Part shown: piece by piece, positions 10,236 to 22,184 of the stretch
Numbering within the stretch: position 1 is the first letter of the stretch
Layout: every line of letters begins with the position of its first letter
Origin: Larix kaempferi
Lineage: Eukaryota; Streptophyta; Pinopsida; Pinales; Pinaceae
NCBI GenBank assembly: GCA_027924585.1
Contig: BSBM01000299.1
Location: 27,008,501-27,072,500, forward strand
Length of the DNA stretch: 64,000 nucleotides
Direction: 5' to 3'
Position numbers and translations under genes: made by a program
The notes under the pieces: generated by a model
What the model was told of the DNA's origin: nothing
What the model saw: only the letters and a program-made list of their open reading frames with translations
Databases searched by the model: none

Positions 10236-11430
10236 GTCCCCGCAAAAAGATGGTACCCAAAACAAATGCAATAGAAGTGTGTGAACACAAAATATAAAAA
10301 ATGGGCATGTACTCCTAAAAACGTGCATGCGCTTTTAGTCTAGAAATTGCAAAAAACTCCATGAAAGCAACCATGTGGACACAAAAGCACACACACATTA
10401 ATAATGCATACACATACTAATAACACACATACACATTCTATATATTAGAAATTGGAACAAGGCCAATTTCCACCCCATTCCATCTTGATTTTGGTGGTTG
10501 AGAGTGCTTCCAAAGAGCAGCAGAAGGAATGCACATGCACCCCTCCAGTTTCAAATCTTCCAATGCATCATCGAGGTAAGATTTTGTGTCTAAATTTTCC
10601 TTTTATTTGTATTTCACTGATTTAATAAAAGAAATAAATTGTAAACATTGTAAAAAATGAACCAAAGCTTAAACAAAATCATTTTTTTAATTGCATATTG
10701 TTGCTGCCCCATCACAATGGTTGGAAACCGGGAACCAAACCCCCAAACAAACAACCTTGACGATAACCCAAGCATACAAACCCCAAACCTAATCTTGAGG
10801 TAAATATTAACCCCAAGCAAAACCCAACAATAGTGGGCTCAACATCTAAATGAGTTAAGAAACTTGATGCAAGATCTCATAACCATAACAGAACCATTAA
10901 GACTATCCTTACACACATCTTTTAACATCATCATTTCCTTAATTGACAATCCTCACGGTGAATTGTTGAGTATAACCAATTATAGGACTAGGATGAGAGC
11001 GTATTACTCCACTAGTGTCAGTAAAGACCAAATCGAAGATTTGAACATCTCAAAACAAACTCTAGTTTGTTTTTTCATTGACTGCAGAACCAACCAACCC
11101 CCTAATTCATGCAAAAGGCACCTTTGAATGGGTTGCTTCACATGTATAACTAGCCATGGGAACAAAACTAGGTGAGTCGTTGGCTTATGGTTTTCAACAA
11201 ACCTTCTTGCAACTATAGGGAGGTTGCTCTTCTGTTTCTTTGGAAACTATATGTAGAGTTCGTGTTGGGCCTCCATGTCAACTATTTTGGCATTAGTGAG
11301 TTTCACATGGTGGTCTCATACCTTCCTAGGTTTGACCAACCGCCAAGTGTAACTTAATGATAGGGCCACCTTCTCCTAGGCATATGCCTAACCCTCCCCT
11401 ATAGACACCCTAGTTAATGCATCGCCTAGT
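10236..11430. other. Low-copy-looking DNA, no supported gene (R1)
   Basis: More balanced in composition than its surroundings. A short frame from the ATG near 10530 runs into GAG|GTAAGATTTTG at ~10573-10583, a good 5' splice site. Open frames at 10614-10820 and 10864-11357 are short and change between R1 and R2 by frame-breaking differences, so I do not call them genes. Confidence 0.4.
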
Positions 11431-11980
11431 TGTAATATCCGGAATTTTTTAACTAACCATTGTTATGTTATATTGGGCCACAACCCCAACACCTATGATT
11501 TTATTATGAGTATTGAGCATGAGCCCTAGCACATGTTTTTTATCCTTTTGTATTGACATACTTGGCATGGACCCTGATTGACTTCTTTATTGATTATACG
11601 ATTGGGGAGGAAGGCCCTAATGTTGTGTTTATGTTTTTTGGCATATGAGATGGGAACAAGCCCTAATACATTAATATGATCTTTTGTTACTTATTGCGCA
11701 GAACCATGATTTTAGATGTTTATCTTATTTGGTGTGTTGAACGTGGACTCAGAAACACGCAAGAGACCTACGTATTGGGAATATGCCTCAATGTACCTAG
11801 AAGAATGTTTATGTACTGGTAGCAGGCCCTGATGTGCATTGAGTGTTGGGAAAAATCCCCGCAGCACTCCAAGCTTGATAAATGAATACCGGATCTGAGG
11901 CCACTTAAATATTCTAGATGTGCCTCACAACCACATTCTAGCACTAGTGTTGAGCGGAAGCTGTGGAATTGCACTAGCGT
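11431..11980 (+). mobile_element. Probable gypsy-type LTR remnant (R1)
   Basis: It starts TGTAATATCCGG (R2: TGTAATATCCCA), the same start type as the LTR at 40657 (TGTAATATCCC). Beyond the start I see no extended similarity to the other LTRs here. The right end abuts the broken 3' end of the copia element near 11981, so this segment may have caused or followed the truncation. Confidence 0.35.
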
Positions 11981-12573
11981 AACATCGGGTTCTCAGACAG
12001 CTTCACACAACTCTGGTTATCACAAAAGATACTAGTAGCCTCCAGCAGGAGATCAAATAAATCAGACAATAGCTTTCAGAACCATACTGCCTCGCAACTA
12101 GCCGAACAAGCAGCAACATACTCTGCCTCAGCTGTACTCAGTGCTAAGTAGGACTGCTTCCTGCTAAACCAAGAGATCACACCTGATCCCATACTGAAGC
12201 AGCACCAATATGTGCTCTTCCTATCTGCAGCACCGCCTGCCCATTCCGAATCAACATCACCCTGCAGGTTAAACTTTTGATTCTCATCATACTCGAGCCC
12301 ATAATCAACTATACCCTTCAGGTACCTAAGAATATTCTTTACAGTAACCAAGTGAACACTCCTCGGATCCGTCCGGAACTTGCTCAATGTGTTCACCACA
12401 AAGCAAATATCTGGTCTCGTGTTCTTCAGGTACATCAAGGACCCAATCATCTGAAAATACATAGTGACATTAACCGGATCAGATGATGCATCGCACAAGA
12501 GATTCAGGTTTGATGCCATAGGTGTGGCCATGGCCTTGCAGTCCATCATCCCAAACCTCTTCAGGATCTCCAC
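11981..12573 (-). pseudogene. rnh: copia reverse transcriptase end and RNase H, R1, truncated
   Basis: Reads EILKRFGMMDCKAMATPM, then the connection, then RNase H with DSEWAGGAADRKST, LALSTAEAEYVAACSASCEAVWF and, out of the open frame but still visible, the SENPV stretch. Similarity ends at ~11981, removing the RNase H C-terminus. The W-F change with a following stop at 12076 is specific to R1. Confidence 0.8.
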
Positions 12574-12612
12574 TGCATACTTCCCTTGTCCAAGGAAGAT
12601 TCCATCTATACT

Positions 12613-13749
12613 CTACCACACCTCCATTCCTAGAAAATAGTGCGTCATCCCCAAGTCCTTCATATCGTACTCGGCTGCGAGCTTCCTCTTGGTATCAATA
12701 ATAAAACTATCATTACCTGTTACAAACAGATCATCTACATACAATAGTAGTATCAAAGGATTGCCTTCCTCAACCTTGCAGTAAAGGTTGGAATCCACTT
12801 TACTCTTGGTAAAGCCCAAACTGGATAGGAAACTGTCCATCCTACCATACCAAGTCCTAGGAGCTTGCTTCAAGCCATACAAGGCTTTTTTCAACCTACA
12901 CACATATGACTTCCTATCATGTGTCTCAAAACCAAATGGTTTCCGCACATACACTTCCTCCTTTACTACACCATTCAAGAAGGTGTTCTTGACATCCATC
13001 TGGTGTATCTTCCATTTCATCACTGCAGCTAGAGCAAGTACTGTTCTGATGGAAGTGTATCTGGCCACAGGAGCAAAGGCCTCTTCATAGTCAATCCCTT
13101 CTTTCTAGGAGAAGCCACGAGCTACAAATCTTGCTTTATATTTCTCTATGCTGCCATCTGCAGCATGGTTGATCTTGTAGATCCATTTGGAAGTCACAAT
13201 AGACTTCCCTTCAGGTCTAGGGACTACATCCCAAACATCATTCTTCATTATTGATTGGTATTCCTCGACCATGGCATCCTTCCATTCTTTCTTTTCCGTT
13301 GCTTCTTCATAACTCGAAGGTTCTTTGTTCATGATATCACACAGTATAGCAACATAGCTAGTATGTGAACTCGTCCTCTTCTTTGCTCTGTGTTCCTCTT
13401 CTCGAATGCCATACGTTTCTGCATCTTGAATGAGCTTTCTAGCCCATGCAGGTTTCCTCTTGTGAAAGTCGTTCTCATGAGGTGGATCTGCGGGTTCTTG
13501 CAGATCTTCAATTTCACGATCAACATTTGGAATTGCTTCAGTCATGGTAGTATCTTGAAATCTGGTTTCCTTTGGTTCTTCATGATCTTCAACAAGTGTC
13601 TTCCTTGATTTGATGAATGCTGAGTTTTCATCAAATGTTACATCCCTGCTGATATCAATCTTCTTGAACCCTGGAAAGTATATTCTGTAAGCCCTCGAGC
13701 TTTCACTGTAACCCACAAAGACACCCTTCTTTCCTGAAGGATCTAGCAT
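12613..13749 (-). pseudogene. pol: copia integrase C-terminus and reverse transcriptase, R1, broken
   Basis: Starts with the LDPSGKKGVFVGYSESSRAY region typical of the copia integrase C-terminal part, then an acidic linker, then the reverse transcriptase start (NDVWDVVPRPEGK..SKWIYK). A stop at 13105-13107 after ARGFS is shared with R2. Beyond it come the fingers/palm with YGLKQAPRTWYGRMD and the active-site YVDD in LLYVDDLFVTGND, then another shared stop after GMEVW at 12613. Confidence 0.85.
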
Positions 13750-13796
13750 AGTCCTCTTTTCCTTTGGGACATGAGTATATACTGGACAACCAAATA

Positions 13797-14667
13797 TTAT
13801 GAGATGGTTGACTTCAGGTTACTTACCATAGAAGATCTCTTGTGGAGTCTTGTTGTCCAATATCTTATGGGGTTTTCTGTTCTGCACATATACAGTTGTC
13901 CTAGCTGCTTCTTCCCATAGATGCATAGGTAGATCCTGGTGATGCAGGATTGCCCATGCCACTTCCATGATTGTTCAATTTTTCCTTTCTGCAACTCCAT
14001 TCTGTTGTGGATTGTAAGGAGCAGTCAACTCCCTCTTAATCCCTGAATCACTGCATAGCTTCTTGAATTCTCCTGAAGTGAATTTTCCGCCATTGTCAGA
14101 TCTAAATGTTTTGATCTTCTTATCAGTTTGGTTTTCCATCAAGGCTTTGAATTCCTTGAACTTATCAAAAACTTCATCCTTTTTCTTTAAGAAGTAAACC
14201 CAAGTACTCCTGGAGAAGTCATCAATGAAAGAAACATAGTAAACATACCCACTTAAAGAACTGGAAGACATCGGTCCGCATACATCAGAGTGGATAATTT
14301 CCAAGATTCCTTTTTCCTTGCTTTCACTGCTTGGAAATGCCTTCTTTATGTTCTTTCCTTTTGCACATCCTTTACAAACACCTCCATGCTTGGTCTTGAT
14401 TTTAGGAAGACCCTCTACAGCTTTGCTTACAATTGGTAGTGCTCTATAATGCACATGAGCAAGCCTTCTATGCCAAAGTTCATTTGGATCCATGGATTCA
14501 TGTACCATGGCATGTTCAGGTTGTCCCTTCAATTTGTACAATCCTCCCTCTTGCTCTCCAATCACCACTGCATCATCTATAGTTCTACCTTTTGGCCACA
14601 TTAGGACTTGGCCATCTACAAATGCAACCCTCATGCCTTTTGCATCCAATGCAGATATGGAGAGCAA
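13797..14667 (-). pseudogene. int: copia integrase, R1, broken
   Basis: The first 230 residues hold the zinc-binding [12 protein letters not shown] ... CKGCAKGK region and the catalytic Asp residues in HSDVCGPM and RSDNGGKF, with the Glu in [12 protein letters not shown] stop follows directly after ERKN (13975), and the continuation toward 13797 is out of frame. Roles: cDNA 3' processing and strand transfer. It lies between protease and reverse transcriptase, as expected for copia. Not functional as it stands. Confidence 0.85.
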
Positions 14668-14697
14668 ATTCTTCTTGAGCCAAGGTACATACAGAAC

Positions 14698-15803
14698 CTA
14701 TTTCATCTTCAAGGACTTCCCAGAGTCTAGGTTGTAGGAGCCTTCACCACTTCCCTTGATAGGGTATTGATAGTCATCCCCAAGTTTCACCTTATGGGGA
14801 GACTCATGTTCAGATAGATTTACAAAAGATTCTTTAAACCCAGTCATGTGTTTGGAAGCCACACTGTCAATAAGCCAATCATTACAACCATGAGAGATAG
14901 TACCTGTCAGAGCAGAGATTAGAACATATTCTTTTTCACTTGATGAGTCATCATCATCACTTTGTGTTCTATCCTTCTTCTTGGGAGGTCCATCATCTGC
15001 AACAGCATGAGCTTGATATATCTTCTTGTTGAAGTTGTTGTCCTTTTTGTTTTTGGGACAATCTACAGCAAAGTGTCCTTTCTCATTACATGTGAAGCAT
15101 CTCATATCTTTCCTATTCTTTAGATGGGTGTGAGAGGATTTATTGTAATGAGAGTGCTCCTTCTTAGGCTTGCTTCTTTTGGTGTGAGCTGTGCGAGCTT
15201 GATCTTCATTTCTCATATTTTCTTCTCGGGCTACAAGCCTAGCCTCTTCTTGTGAACATTCATCCCATAGTATACTCAAGGAGATTAACTTCCTTCTTGC
15301 ACATATTCCTTGGATAAAGGAATCCCATGACCTAGGTAGGCCATTCAGAGTGGTCATCACAATTTCTCCATTCTCCACCACTTCATCTACAGCTTCAAGT
15401 TGTTCCTTGATCTGAGATACTTTGGATAAATAAGATTGAATGGTCTCTCCATTCAACAGCTTGACCCCTTTCAATTGATTCTGCACAGTCATCTTCTGAT
15501 TTATGTTCTTCCCTTCAAATAGCTTGGTGAAGGAGTCAAACATCTCCTTGGGTGCCTTTAGAGATGACACACATGGTATGAGATGGTCTTTGCAATGACT
15601 CTCTTTCCCTTGACCAAGTTCTTCTTATGCAATGCCTTAGCCTCTTCATCCTCTAGGATAGGGACCTCAGAGCTGATGTAGATGTCCAATTCATGTTCTT
15701 CAAGGAATAACCCAATCCTATACTTCCAGGCTCGGAAGTTATCAGCCCCTTCAAGCTTATCCTCAAGCTTGGTGTGGTGAGACATATTTAAAGAGTACTT
15801 CAA
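14698..15803 (-). pseudogene. gag: copia gag and protease, R1, broken
   Basis: Begins at the ATG at 15803. The first ~80 residues contain the KLEG.DNFRAWKYRIGLFLEE Gag start; a frameshift near 15565 ends this frame, and the rest continues from 15570 in another frame. That part has the RSWDSFIQGI Gag region and a CCHC zinc knuckle CFTCNEKGHFAVDC. The protease motif reads DSVAS where the family has DSGAS, so the catalytic-site Gly is Val. The frame stops at 14698 where R2 reads on. The frameshift and the Gly-to-Val change are both also in R2. Confidence 0.85.
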
Positions 15804-16340
15804 ATGGAAATATAAAAGATTTAGGTCTTACCACTTGATTTGCTGAAAAGTGGATCTCGTCACGGATAAGGGTTTGTTAGAGAAACCCTAAAAATTCAAA
15901 ATGTGAATTTCAACTTTTTGAAAGGATATAAAGATGTGCCTTGATAAGCTGATCAGCCTAGTATATTCAGAATTTGAAAACTGCAAAATTTCACCCTTCG
16001 GAAATGCCTTTTAGTCTTCCGAGATTCACTCGAGCGGACCGTGAATTAGGGTTTTAGTTTCCCGAAGCTTCACCCAACCAAAAATCTTGATACAAAGCTC
16101 TAAAATTCGATTTTTCCAAGGAGCTTCCATCTATGTCTTGAGATTTAAGAAATTCCTATTTTTGTGGAAACCCTGATTTTTAGGGCCAAAACTCAAAGTG
16201 CTCAAAATTGAATTCTGATTGGACAAATAGATTCTCCTTGATGAGTAGAGTCAATCTACTTTTCCAAAATCTATGGAGACAAACCCAATAAACAAGAAAC
16301 CCTAGTTTCCGTCACTGCAGAATGTCTTCTTCTCGGGGAA
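15804..16340 (-). other. copia untranslated leader, R1
   Basis: About 540 bases between the primer site and the gag ATG, without a long frame. Several AAACCCTA/TAGGGTTT motifs are present, but no further feature. Confidence 0.6.
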
Positions 16341-16352
16341 GCTCTCATACCG
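16341..16352 (-). promoter_or_regulatory. Copia primer-binding site, R1
   Basis: The minus strand reads CGGTATGAGAGC here (R2: TGGTATGAGAGC), directly after the LTR end. It is one base off the TGGTATCAGAGC initiator-tRNA-Met site in R2 and two off in R1. Confidence 0.75.
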
Positions 16353-16901
16353 TGTTAATCTTTTAGCATTAATTCAAAATACTCTAGGATCTTTACTGAG
16401 AGAATAACATGTATAGTATATCAATGCATATGAATCTTCACAAGATGCAAACATAAGAGACAATAGACACACAGATTTTCTGTGGGGAAAAGCCTAAGGT
16501 GAAAAACCCCACAACTTCCTCAGAGATAGATAGAGATAGAATCCTCCTAGCAGCTGATCCTCCTTCTCACATGTGTGCCACTTTCCAAGTGATCTACAGT
16601 GAGATAATTAGATATCCAAATAGAGATATCCCGATCTCTATTTCTATTTGTCCTGTCCTACCCAATAAACTAATGGGGCTGACTTGTTTGGCTTAGCCTA
16701 ATAACCCATGGTTAACTTAATCAAGGCCGGCCCCACACATGGTGGTCTAATAACCCATCGGCAAGGTACGACACTTGCGACACTTGTCAATACAAATGAT
16801 GACACTTCCTTATAAAGGAATAACACATCTCTATAGGAGTATAATATACATAGATGAAATACATAAGTGAAATACATTCTGAAGTTACATATACATCAAC
16901 A
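16353..16901 (-). mobile_element. Copia 5' LTR, R1 (549 bp)
   Basis: On the minus strand it runs from TGTTGATGTATATG to ...AAAGATTAACA (TG...CA). It is followed inward by the tRNA-Met-like primer site. The R2 LTR (29472-30020) has the same length. Confidence 0.85.
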
Positions 16902-16920
16902 TTATGGACTAATGAGGCCC

Positions 16921-18128
16921 CTTGTGGTGGGAGACATTTCAAATAGAGGTAAATATTTCAACATGTTATTTTTTTAATACATGTTGTTTCATTGATTCAC
17001 ATGTTCCTGCTTATGTACAAAAACACTCTGCCACTATAGGGAATGAAACAAAATACTATTACCATCACTTTTATTTGCTTCTCCTTGAAGTCCAAATTTT
17101 TCGGCCATCATTTTGATTCTAACCTCATGCATTCGGGATCATATGTTATTAGTGAGATTGGCACTTCTCCATCTGTAACCACACTGCATTGTCGGTCACA
17201 CAAAAGGACCTTATGGATCGAAGTGCCTCATGATTATAGATGCATTTGATCTGAACCTTACAATATCACCTCCAGTTCATCTGTTTTTGTGAAGTATTTT
17301 AAGACTTAACTGTGACTCTCACAACTGTCAACTCACGGGTCACCTATTGGAGATCCATTGACCACTCACATTTTTTTCCTAAAAAGTTTCATCTGCTAGT
17401 TGTGTGACACAAAATGTGCGAGTCACTCGCTTGTTTTCAAGTGGTATACCCACTGGCATCTCTTAAAATCATGGAAAAAATATATTAAAAACGGAATTAC
17501 GGATAGTCATGGTAGTTACCCTAACCACCATAACTTCCCCAACCGTTTACCTTTCCGGTCTATCCTCTTAGACCTTGCTATAAATACAAGGAGAGGCCCT
17601 TGAGAAAGGGGAGAACCATTTTGTATAAGGAAATGCTAGAGAAATATCCAATTAAGGAAGAGGAACAAGGAGCCGAGGATCAAGATCTAGTTTCAACAGT
17701 GCAGATTACATATCAAGTATAGCTTAATACCACTGATGATAATAATTCAAGAGACTTTCTTTCCCATAAGATAATTTGTCTGTTTTGTGAATCTAGTCTT
17801 TTGGATCTATTCATATTGTCTTTATATATGAGTTTCAAACTAGGCTATTCATGTTTACATAGTCAAAATATTTGAGGAAGGTGTTTGGTTTTTGAAGGTT
17901 TCTCATCTGGGATTGTGGATCGGAGACAAAATCTCAAAGCTTGGATGAAACTTCAGTTATCCAACTTACTTTCTTTTGGCTTATAATCCTAGCTTTTCTT
18001 GATTAAAGAAATACTTTCTGCTATACTTTTGTGTCTATTAGATTATGTACCTTCTTACGAGTATGTTGATGATCTCTTTGAACTTCCCAATCATAGGTTG
18101 ATTTACCGAACAACAATTATTATTATTA
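16921..18128 (+). mobile_element. LTR-like segment with TATA box, copy in R2
   Basis: Counterpart of 3405-4608, nearly identical including the TATAAATA box (17579-17586). At its left it is continuous with gaggccc from R1, which shows the undisturbed target site of the large gypsy element. Confidence 0.3.
17579..17586 (+). promoter_or_regulatory. TATA box (TATAAATA), R2
   Basis: Same context as 4056-4063. Confidence 0.4.
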
Positions 18129-18139
18129 ACATTTTAATA

Positions 18140-20462
18140 TTAAGATATGTAACACAACACTATTATTAATGATTAATTATAATACAAAATAAATTCATTT
18201 TAACACCTTGATTTGGTGTGATTAAATGTACTATACTTATAATGGCTTCCATATGATGATATGATATTCTTATAATATGATATTTTCGTTTCATGAAGGA
18301 AGCTTTAGCTTACTCTATTCAATACAATTTGAAGGTTATAAGACATATCTTTAGGGAGAGATACTGAATGTAAGGAATTGTCATCATAAGAGATATCCAA
18401 ATTATGCACGGAAGTTCTATATTATTTTTCTATATTTTCTTTAGATTGACAAAGAACCCTAGAACATCTTGCTATTTAAGGAATTATTTTAGGATCTTTC
18501 AATATGGGAGGAGGATTTCATTGTAAGGCATTTATTTTAAAGAAAAAAAAGAAAGCATTACCTCAATATTTTTGAAACTTTTTAGATCCACAAAATTTAT
18601 CTTGTCAAAAGTCATCTTTCAAACCTATCTCTACTTCACACACTTTTAAATTGTGGATTACCTTCCTAGTCCCTTCTAAATTAACCTAATCATGTTTAAT
18701 TGATTGAATTTTCTTCACCTGCACTTTTTTATTGTTACCTAAAACATCTTCCTAGTCCCTTCTAAATTAACCCACTAATGTTCAATTGATTGAAATTTCT
18801 TCACATGCACTTTTAGATTGTTACCTAAAACTCTAAAACTCTTTTTGGACAATTACAGTCTTCCCATATATCACCAATGACATGAAAAGCGTTATAATGA
18901 AGCAAACTTTTTGAAGAATTTAATCGTGACTGAAAACCCAATTTCCCCTAATATAATCTGAATATCTCCTAACAATTTCTCACACAAATCATTTTTTTCT
19001 AATTATAATTTTATCACTCACATATCAACTTTTGAGTTGAAAATATAGTCTAAAACATTAAATCAACCAAAGGTGTTTCCAACCCTTTCTACATTTTTTT
19101 CCAAATTCAACCATTTTAGAGCTCTAATAGACACTTAAGCTTGCTATCAATGTATCAAGTATCAAGTTATGTCTTGCAATAAACTGCTTATGCAAAGATT
19201 CTAGGCCTTTTATTCTATAACGTAATTTAACCAATTGTTATGCTCGAGATTGGCATTAAAACACTCGAAAACATGATGGCCAATATTGAAGACAATAAAA
19301 CCTTCTCCATTATTAAAAACCGGTTGAATATTTTGATGGACTATGAACATAATCTCTTTCCACATGACTTTATATATAAGTACGGATTTTAAAACATTCT
19401 AACATTAGGGTTTACCTGCAGGGGCGATTTCCACTTCACGGGCATTTGGGTTTATGTAATGCACTCCTTCTATAGCAGTGTCCACAAAATCGTTACAACT
19501 TCAGCTGATTGAGATATTAATCCACTATTCCAGAACGATTCAAACATGCTTGCAGTGTCTCATCACAGAAATTTTATTCTCAAGATTGGCGATCTTCCAA
19601 CGTTCACAACGATTTCTACAAATCGATTTTAGTCTGATAATTAGAACTCCAGAAAGGACACATTAAATCCAACACATAGAAAATAATCTTTGAGAAAGAA
19701 AACCCGTTTACAAATGTGTACTGATTTGAATATGCCAATGATTAAAATCTGGATTTTATCCTTCCAGATTTCAGACAGGTAAACAACAACTATATTTCCA
19801 GGTGAGTTCCATATACTATACATAAATGATTAGTGCAAATGCTTTAACTTGGCCTAAATATCCTGCCATTAACTTATTATTATTGGTTTAATTAGAAAAA
19901 CCATGAATAAAATGTGAGTAGGCCACCGTTTTACCGTGCTTTGCATTAAGTTTTGTAAACCATGCTTTCACATTTATTTAAGCCAAACCAAGGATGGAGT
20001 TTGTGTAAACCATGATTTACATTTATTTATGCCAAAAATTAGTTTATGAATAAGAATGCAGTATTATTACTTAACGGAGTGAAACACTATTAATAAGATT
20101 TAATGATCAATTATAAACAAAGGAAATTTAACGAAACAGTATTCTTAATAGCCAATTAATCATTCAATTGATTATAACATTAGGAAATCCATCAAAGTAC
20201 ATTTGGGCATGATTAAAAACTGTACTAAATAATCGAATCACTCGTGTTTTATTAAATGAAAAGCTTCATTTCATAGAAATTTGACAACCAAACAAAAGAA
20301 AATGAACATCATGAACCCTAAATCACGAAACCAAACCAGGAACCCTAAATCTGATGCGATTGGCCATAGGCTTCACGGTTGGTTCGGACCATCTTCCTCT
20401 TCCATGGGAGCAGCTTCATCTGGATTTTCAATGGCTTGAGCTGCTTGTGGCACTGGGCCATC
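18140..20462. other. AT-rich DNA without a recognised gene (R2)
   Basis: Counterpart of 4609-6849. It has two short extra pieces (near 19237 and 19388) and lacks ~60 bp relative to R1. No gene seen. Confidence 0.6.
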
Positions 20463-21173
20463 TTAAAAAATGCCGGCAAATATAAATTGTGCTATATCCT
20501 GTAGCGCAGGGTCATCTTCAGCTGCTTCTTCCATGTTATCTTCCGGAATGTCGGGAAATAGAACTTGTGCTATATCCTCTAGCGACAGAGGGTCATATTC
20601 AGCAAAGCTAGCTGGCAATGGAAGGGCTTCTTCCATGATGCCTGGTTTCCCAACCAATGCTGGATCAGGTTCAGCCAATAGTGGATCTGGCCCTTCTTCT
20701 ATGTTAAGTACTGGAACTGCTTCTTGGTTCTCCCGTAAGAGAGGGTCATTTAAGTCCCATGCAGCAGCTTGCAGGATCTCATGCGGTATTGGTTCTGATT
20801 CCAAAGCCCGCATCATTTCCTGTAACAAGTTTTCTTCTTCTGGCCTGTACAAAATCTCCACAACCCCAGTTTCACTGAGATCAACAACAAGAGCAGGATC
20901 AGCGGGATCAACAAGAGCAGCATCAGGATGAGTGAGATCAACAACTTGTTGATCAGTGGGATCAACAACTTGATGAGCAAGAGCAGGATCACTGGGATCA
21001 ACAACTTGTTTATTAGTGAGATCAACAACTTGTTGAGCTGAAGCAGGATCAGTGGAATCAACAACTTGTTGATTAGTGGGATCAACAAGTTGTTGAGCAG
21101 GAGCAGGATCTTTGGAGTCCATCTCACACCACTTTCTTTTCAACCCTTGTTGAGTAGGATCTTTGGCGTCCAT
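20463..21173 (-). CDS. Acidic repeat protein with SUMO-interaction-like motifs, R2 copy (early stop)
   Basis: 236 residues, the twin of 6850-7620. It keeps the GLKRKW patch, the QQVVD repeats, two VVDLT/VVDLS-type cores in full (VVDLTN, VVDLSE) and one variant (VVDLTH). Relative to R1 it has in-frame extra pieces of 5 residues (NDPLL region) and 13 residues (with GKPGIMEEA) and lacks 2 residues near the start. Two related acidic blocks are visible: SLEDIAQVLFPDIPEDN and ALQDIAQFIFAGIF. A TAA then ends the frame where R1 has GAA. The same frame continues past the stop as acidic DGPVPQAAQ... to a natural stop near 20370. Not recognised as a known family. Confidence 0.45.
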   Translation of the reverse strand: MDAKDPTQQGLKRKWCEMDSKDPAPAQQLVDPTNQQVVDSTDPASAQQVVDLTNKQVVDPSDPALAHQVVDPTDQQVVDLTHPDAALVDPADPALVVDLSETGVVEILYRPEEENLLQEMMRALESEPIPHEILQAAAWDLNDPLLRENQEAVPVLNIEEGPDPLLAEPDPALVGKPGIMEEALPLPASFAEYDPLSLEDIAQVLFPDIPEDNMEEAAEDDPALQDIAQFIFAGIF

Positions 21174-21289
21174 CTCTGCGAATGCATTATGGATTTTGTT
21201 TATGCGATCATTCTCTATATAACGTTGTGGGGATATTCATTTATGTCATCAAGTTTGCCTTTATCAACTCATTTATTGATGCAAGTTAG

Positions 21290-21700
21290 TGGAATCGTTT
21301 AATTGCAGGTTTTATTAAGGGTACTAAAATTTGACTAAATTAAATCAATTAAATTCAAATGCAATAATAACGGAATCGCTTAAAGACAGGGTGGTAAAAT
21401 TTCACTTAATTAAATCTATTAAATTCAAAAGAAATTTGAAGCGGAATAGCTAAATTTGAAATGTGTACCAACTACGGAATCGCTTAGTGGTAAATTTTGA
21501 CATCTCTTAAATGAAAAGTGAAAGAAATTTCAAACGGAATAACTAAATGTGTAATGGGTCAACGCTTAGCGGTAACTTTTGACTTAATTAAATCAATTAA
21601 ATTTAAAAGAAAATTGAATGTAGTGGTAAAATTTGAGTAATTAAATCAATTAATTCAAATCAAATTTGAAACAGAATGGCTTAATTTGACATACCAATTT
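21290..21700. repeat. Decayed short tandem repeats upstream of acidic gene (R2)
   Basis: Counterpart of 7737-8140, with the CGGAATCGCTTA...TTAATTAAAT phrase repeated. Confidence 0.5.
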
Positions 21701-22184
21701 ATTGGAATTACTAAAATAAAAATTACTAGTATCCATTAAATACATGTATATGAAATTTGATATCCTAAAGTTGTTAGAATTATTAAATATCAATTAAATT
21801 TAATCATTTTTAAGTTAATGGAATCTTTTTTAAATATACCGTAATGAAATTTAAGTTAATTCAATCTATTAAATATAAAGGAAATTTGGTATGAACTAAC
21901 TTAAATTGAAATGTCAAATTATTAAAATATTTAAATACAAGAGATTAAAAATTATTAGAATGAAATTTAATATATTTAAATGCGAGAGATTAAAATTGAG
22001 TAGAATAATTTTTGATATTTAATAGTTATCCCAATGATAAGATATCAACTAATTTTTTTAATTTTTTAATTCCTTAGAATATGTTAAATATATTAGGATG
22101 GAATTTGATTTGGTTGAGTCTAGGTAGCAAAGATAACAATCTAATTCTCAATTAAATAAATTAAACAATATCAAGCTATTATTA

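Larger units (their letters stand above)
11981..16901 (-). mobile_element. Truncated Ty1/copia retrotransposon, R1 copy
   Basis: On the minus strand, right to left: 5' LTR (16353-16901), primer site TGGTATGAGAGC-like (complement of 16341-16352), gag, protease, integrase, reverse transcriptase and RNase H. That is the copia order, with integrase before reverse transcriptase. Coding similarity stops just after ...KLSENPV in RNase H, and no 3' LTR follows, so the 3' end is lost at ~11981. Multiple stops and frameshifts show that it is dead. The main lesions are shared with the R2 copy. Confidence 0.9.
3402..16920. repeat. Tandem segmental repeat unit R1 (13.5 kb)
   Basis: This segment is repeated head to tail at 16921-30039 with the same order of parts and high identity throughout. 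R1 and R2 differ by point changes and indels. R2 lacks about 450 bp present at R1 9014-9465; R2 has extra bases near 19237 and 19388 and lacks about 60 bp found at R1 5990-6045. Both units carry the same truncated copia element with common lesions, so they descend from one ancestor rather than from separate insertions. Confidence 0.9.

Noticed and set aside
3405-16920. R as one LTR element with the TGTGGTGGG segments as its LTRs
   Set aside because: No primer-binding site follows 4608, no purine tract precedes 16921, and the inside is a composite of unrelated parts. A segmental duplication explains it better.
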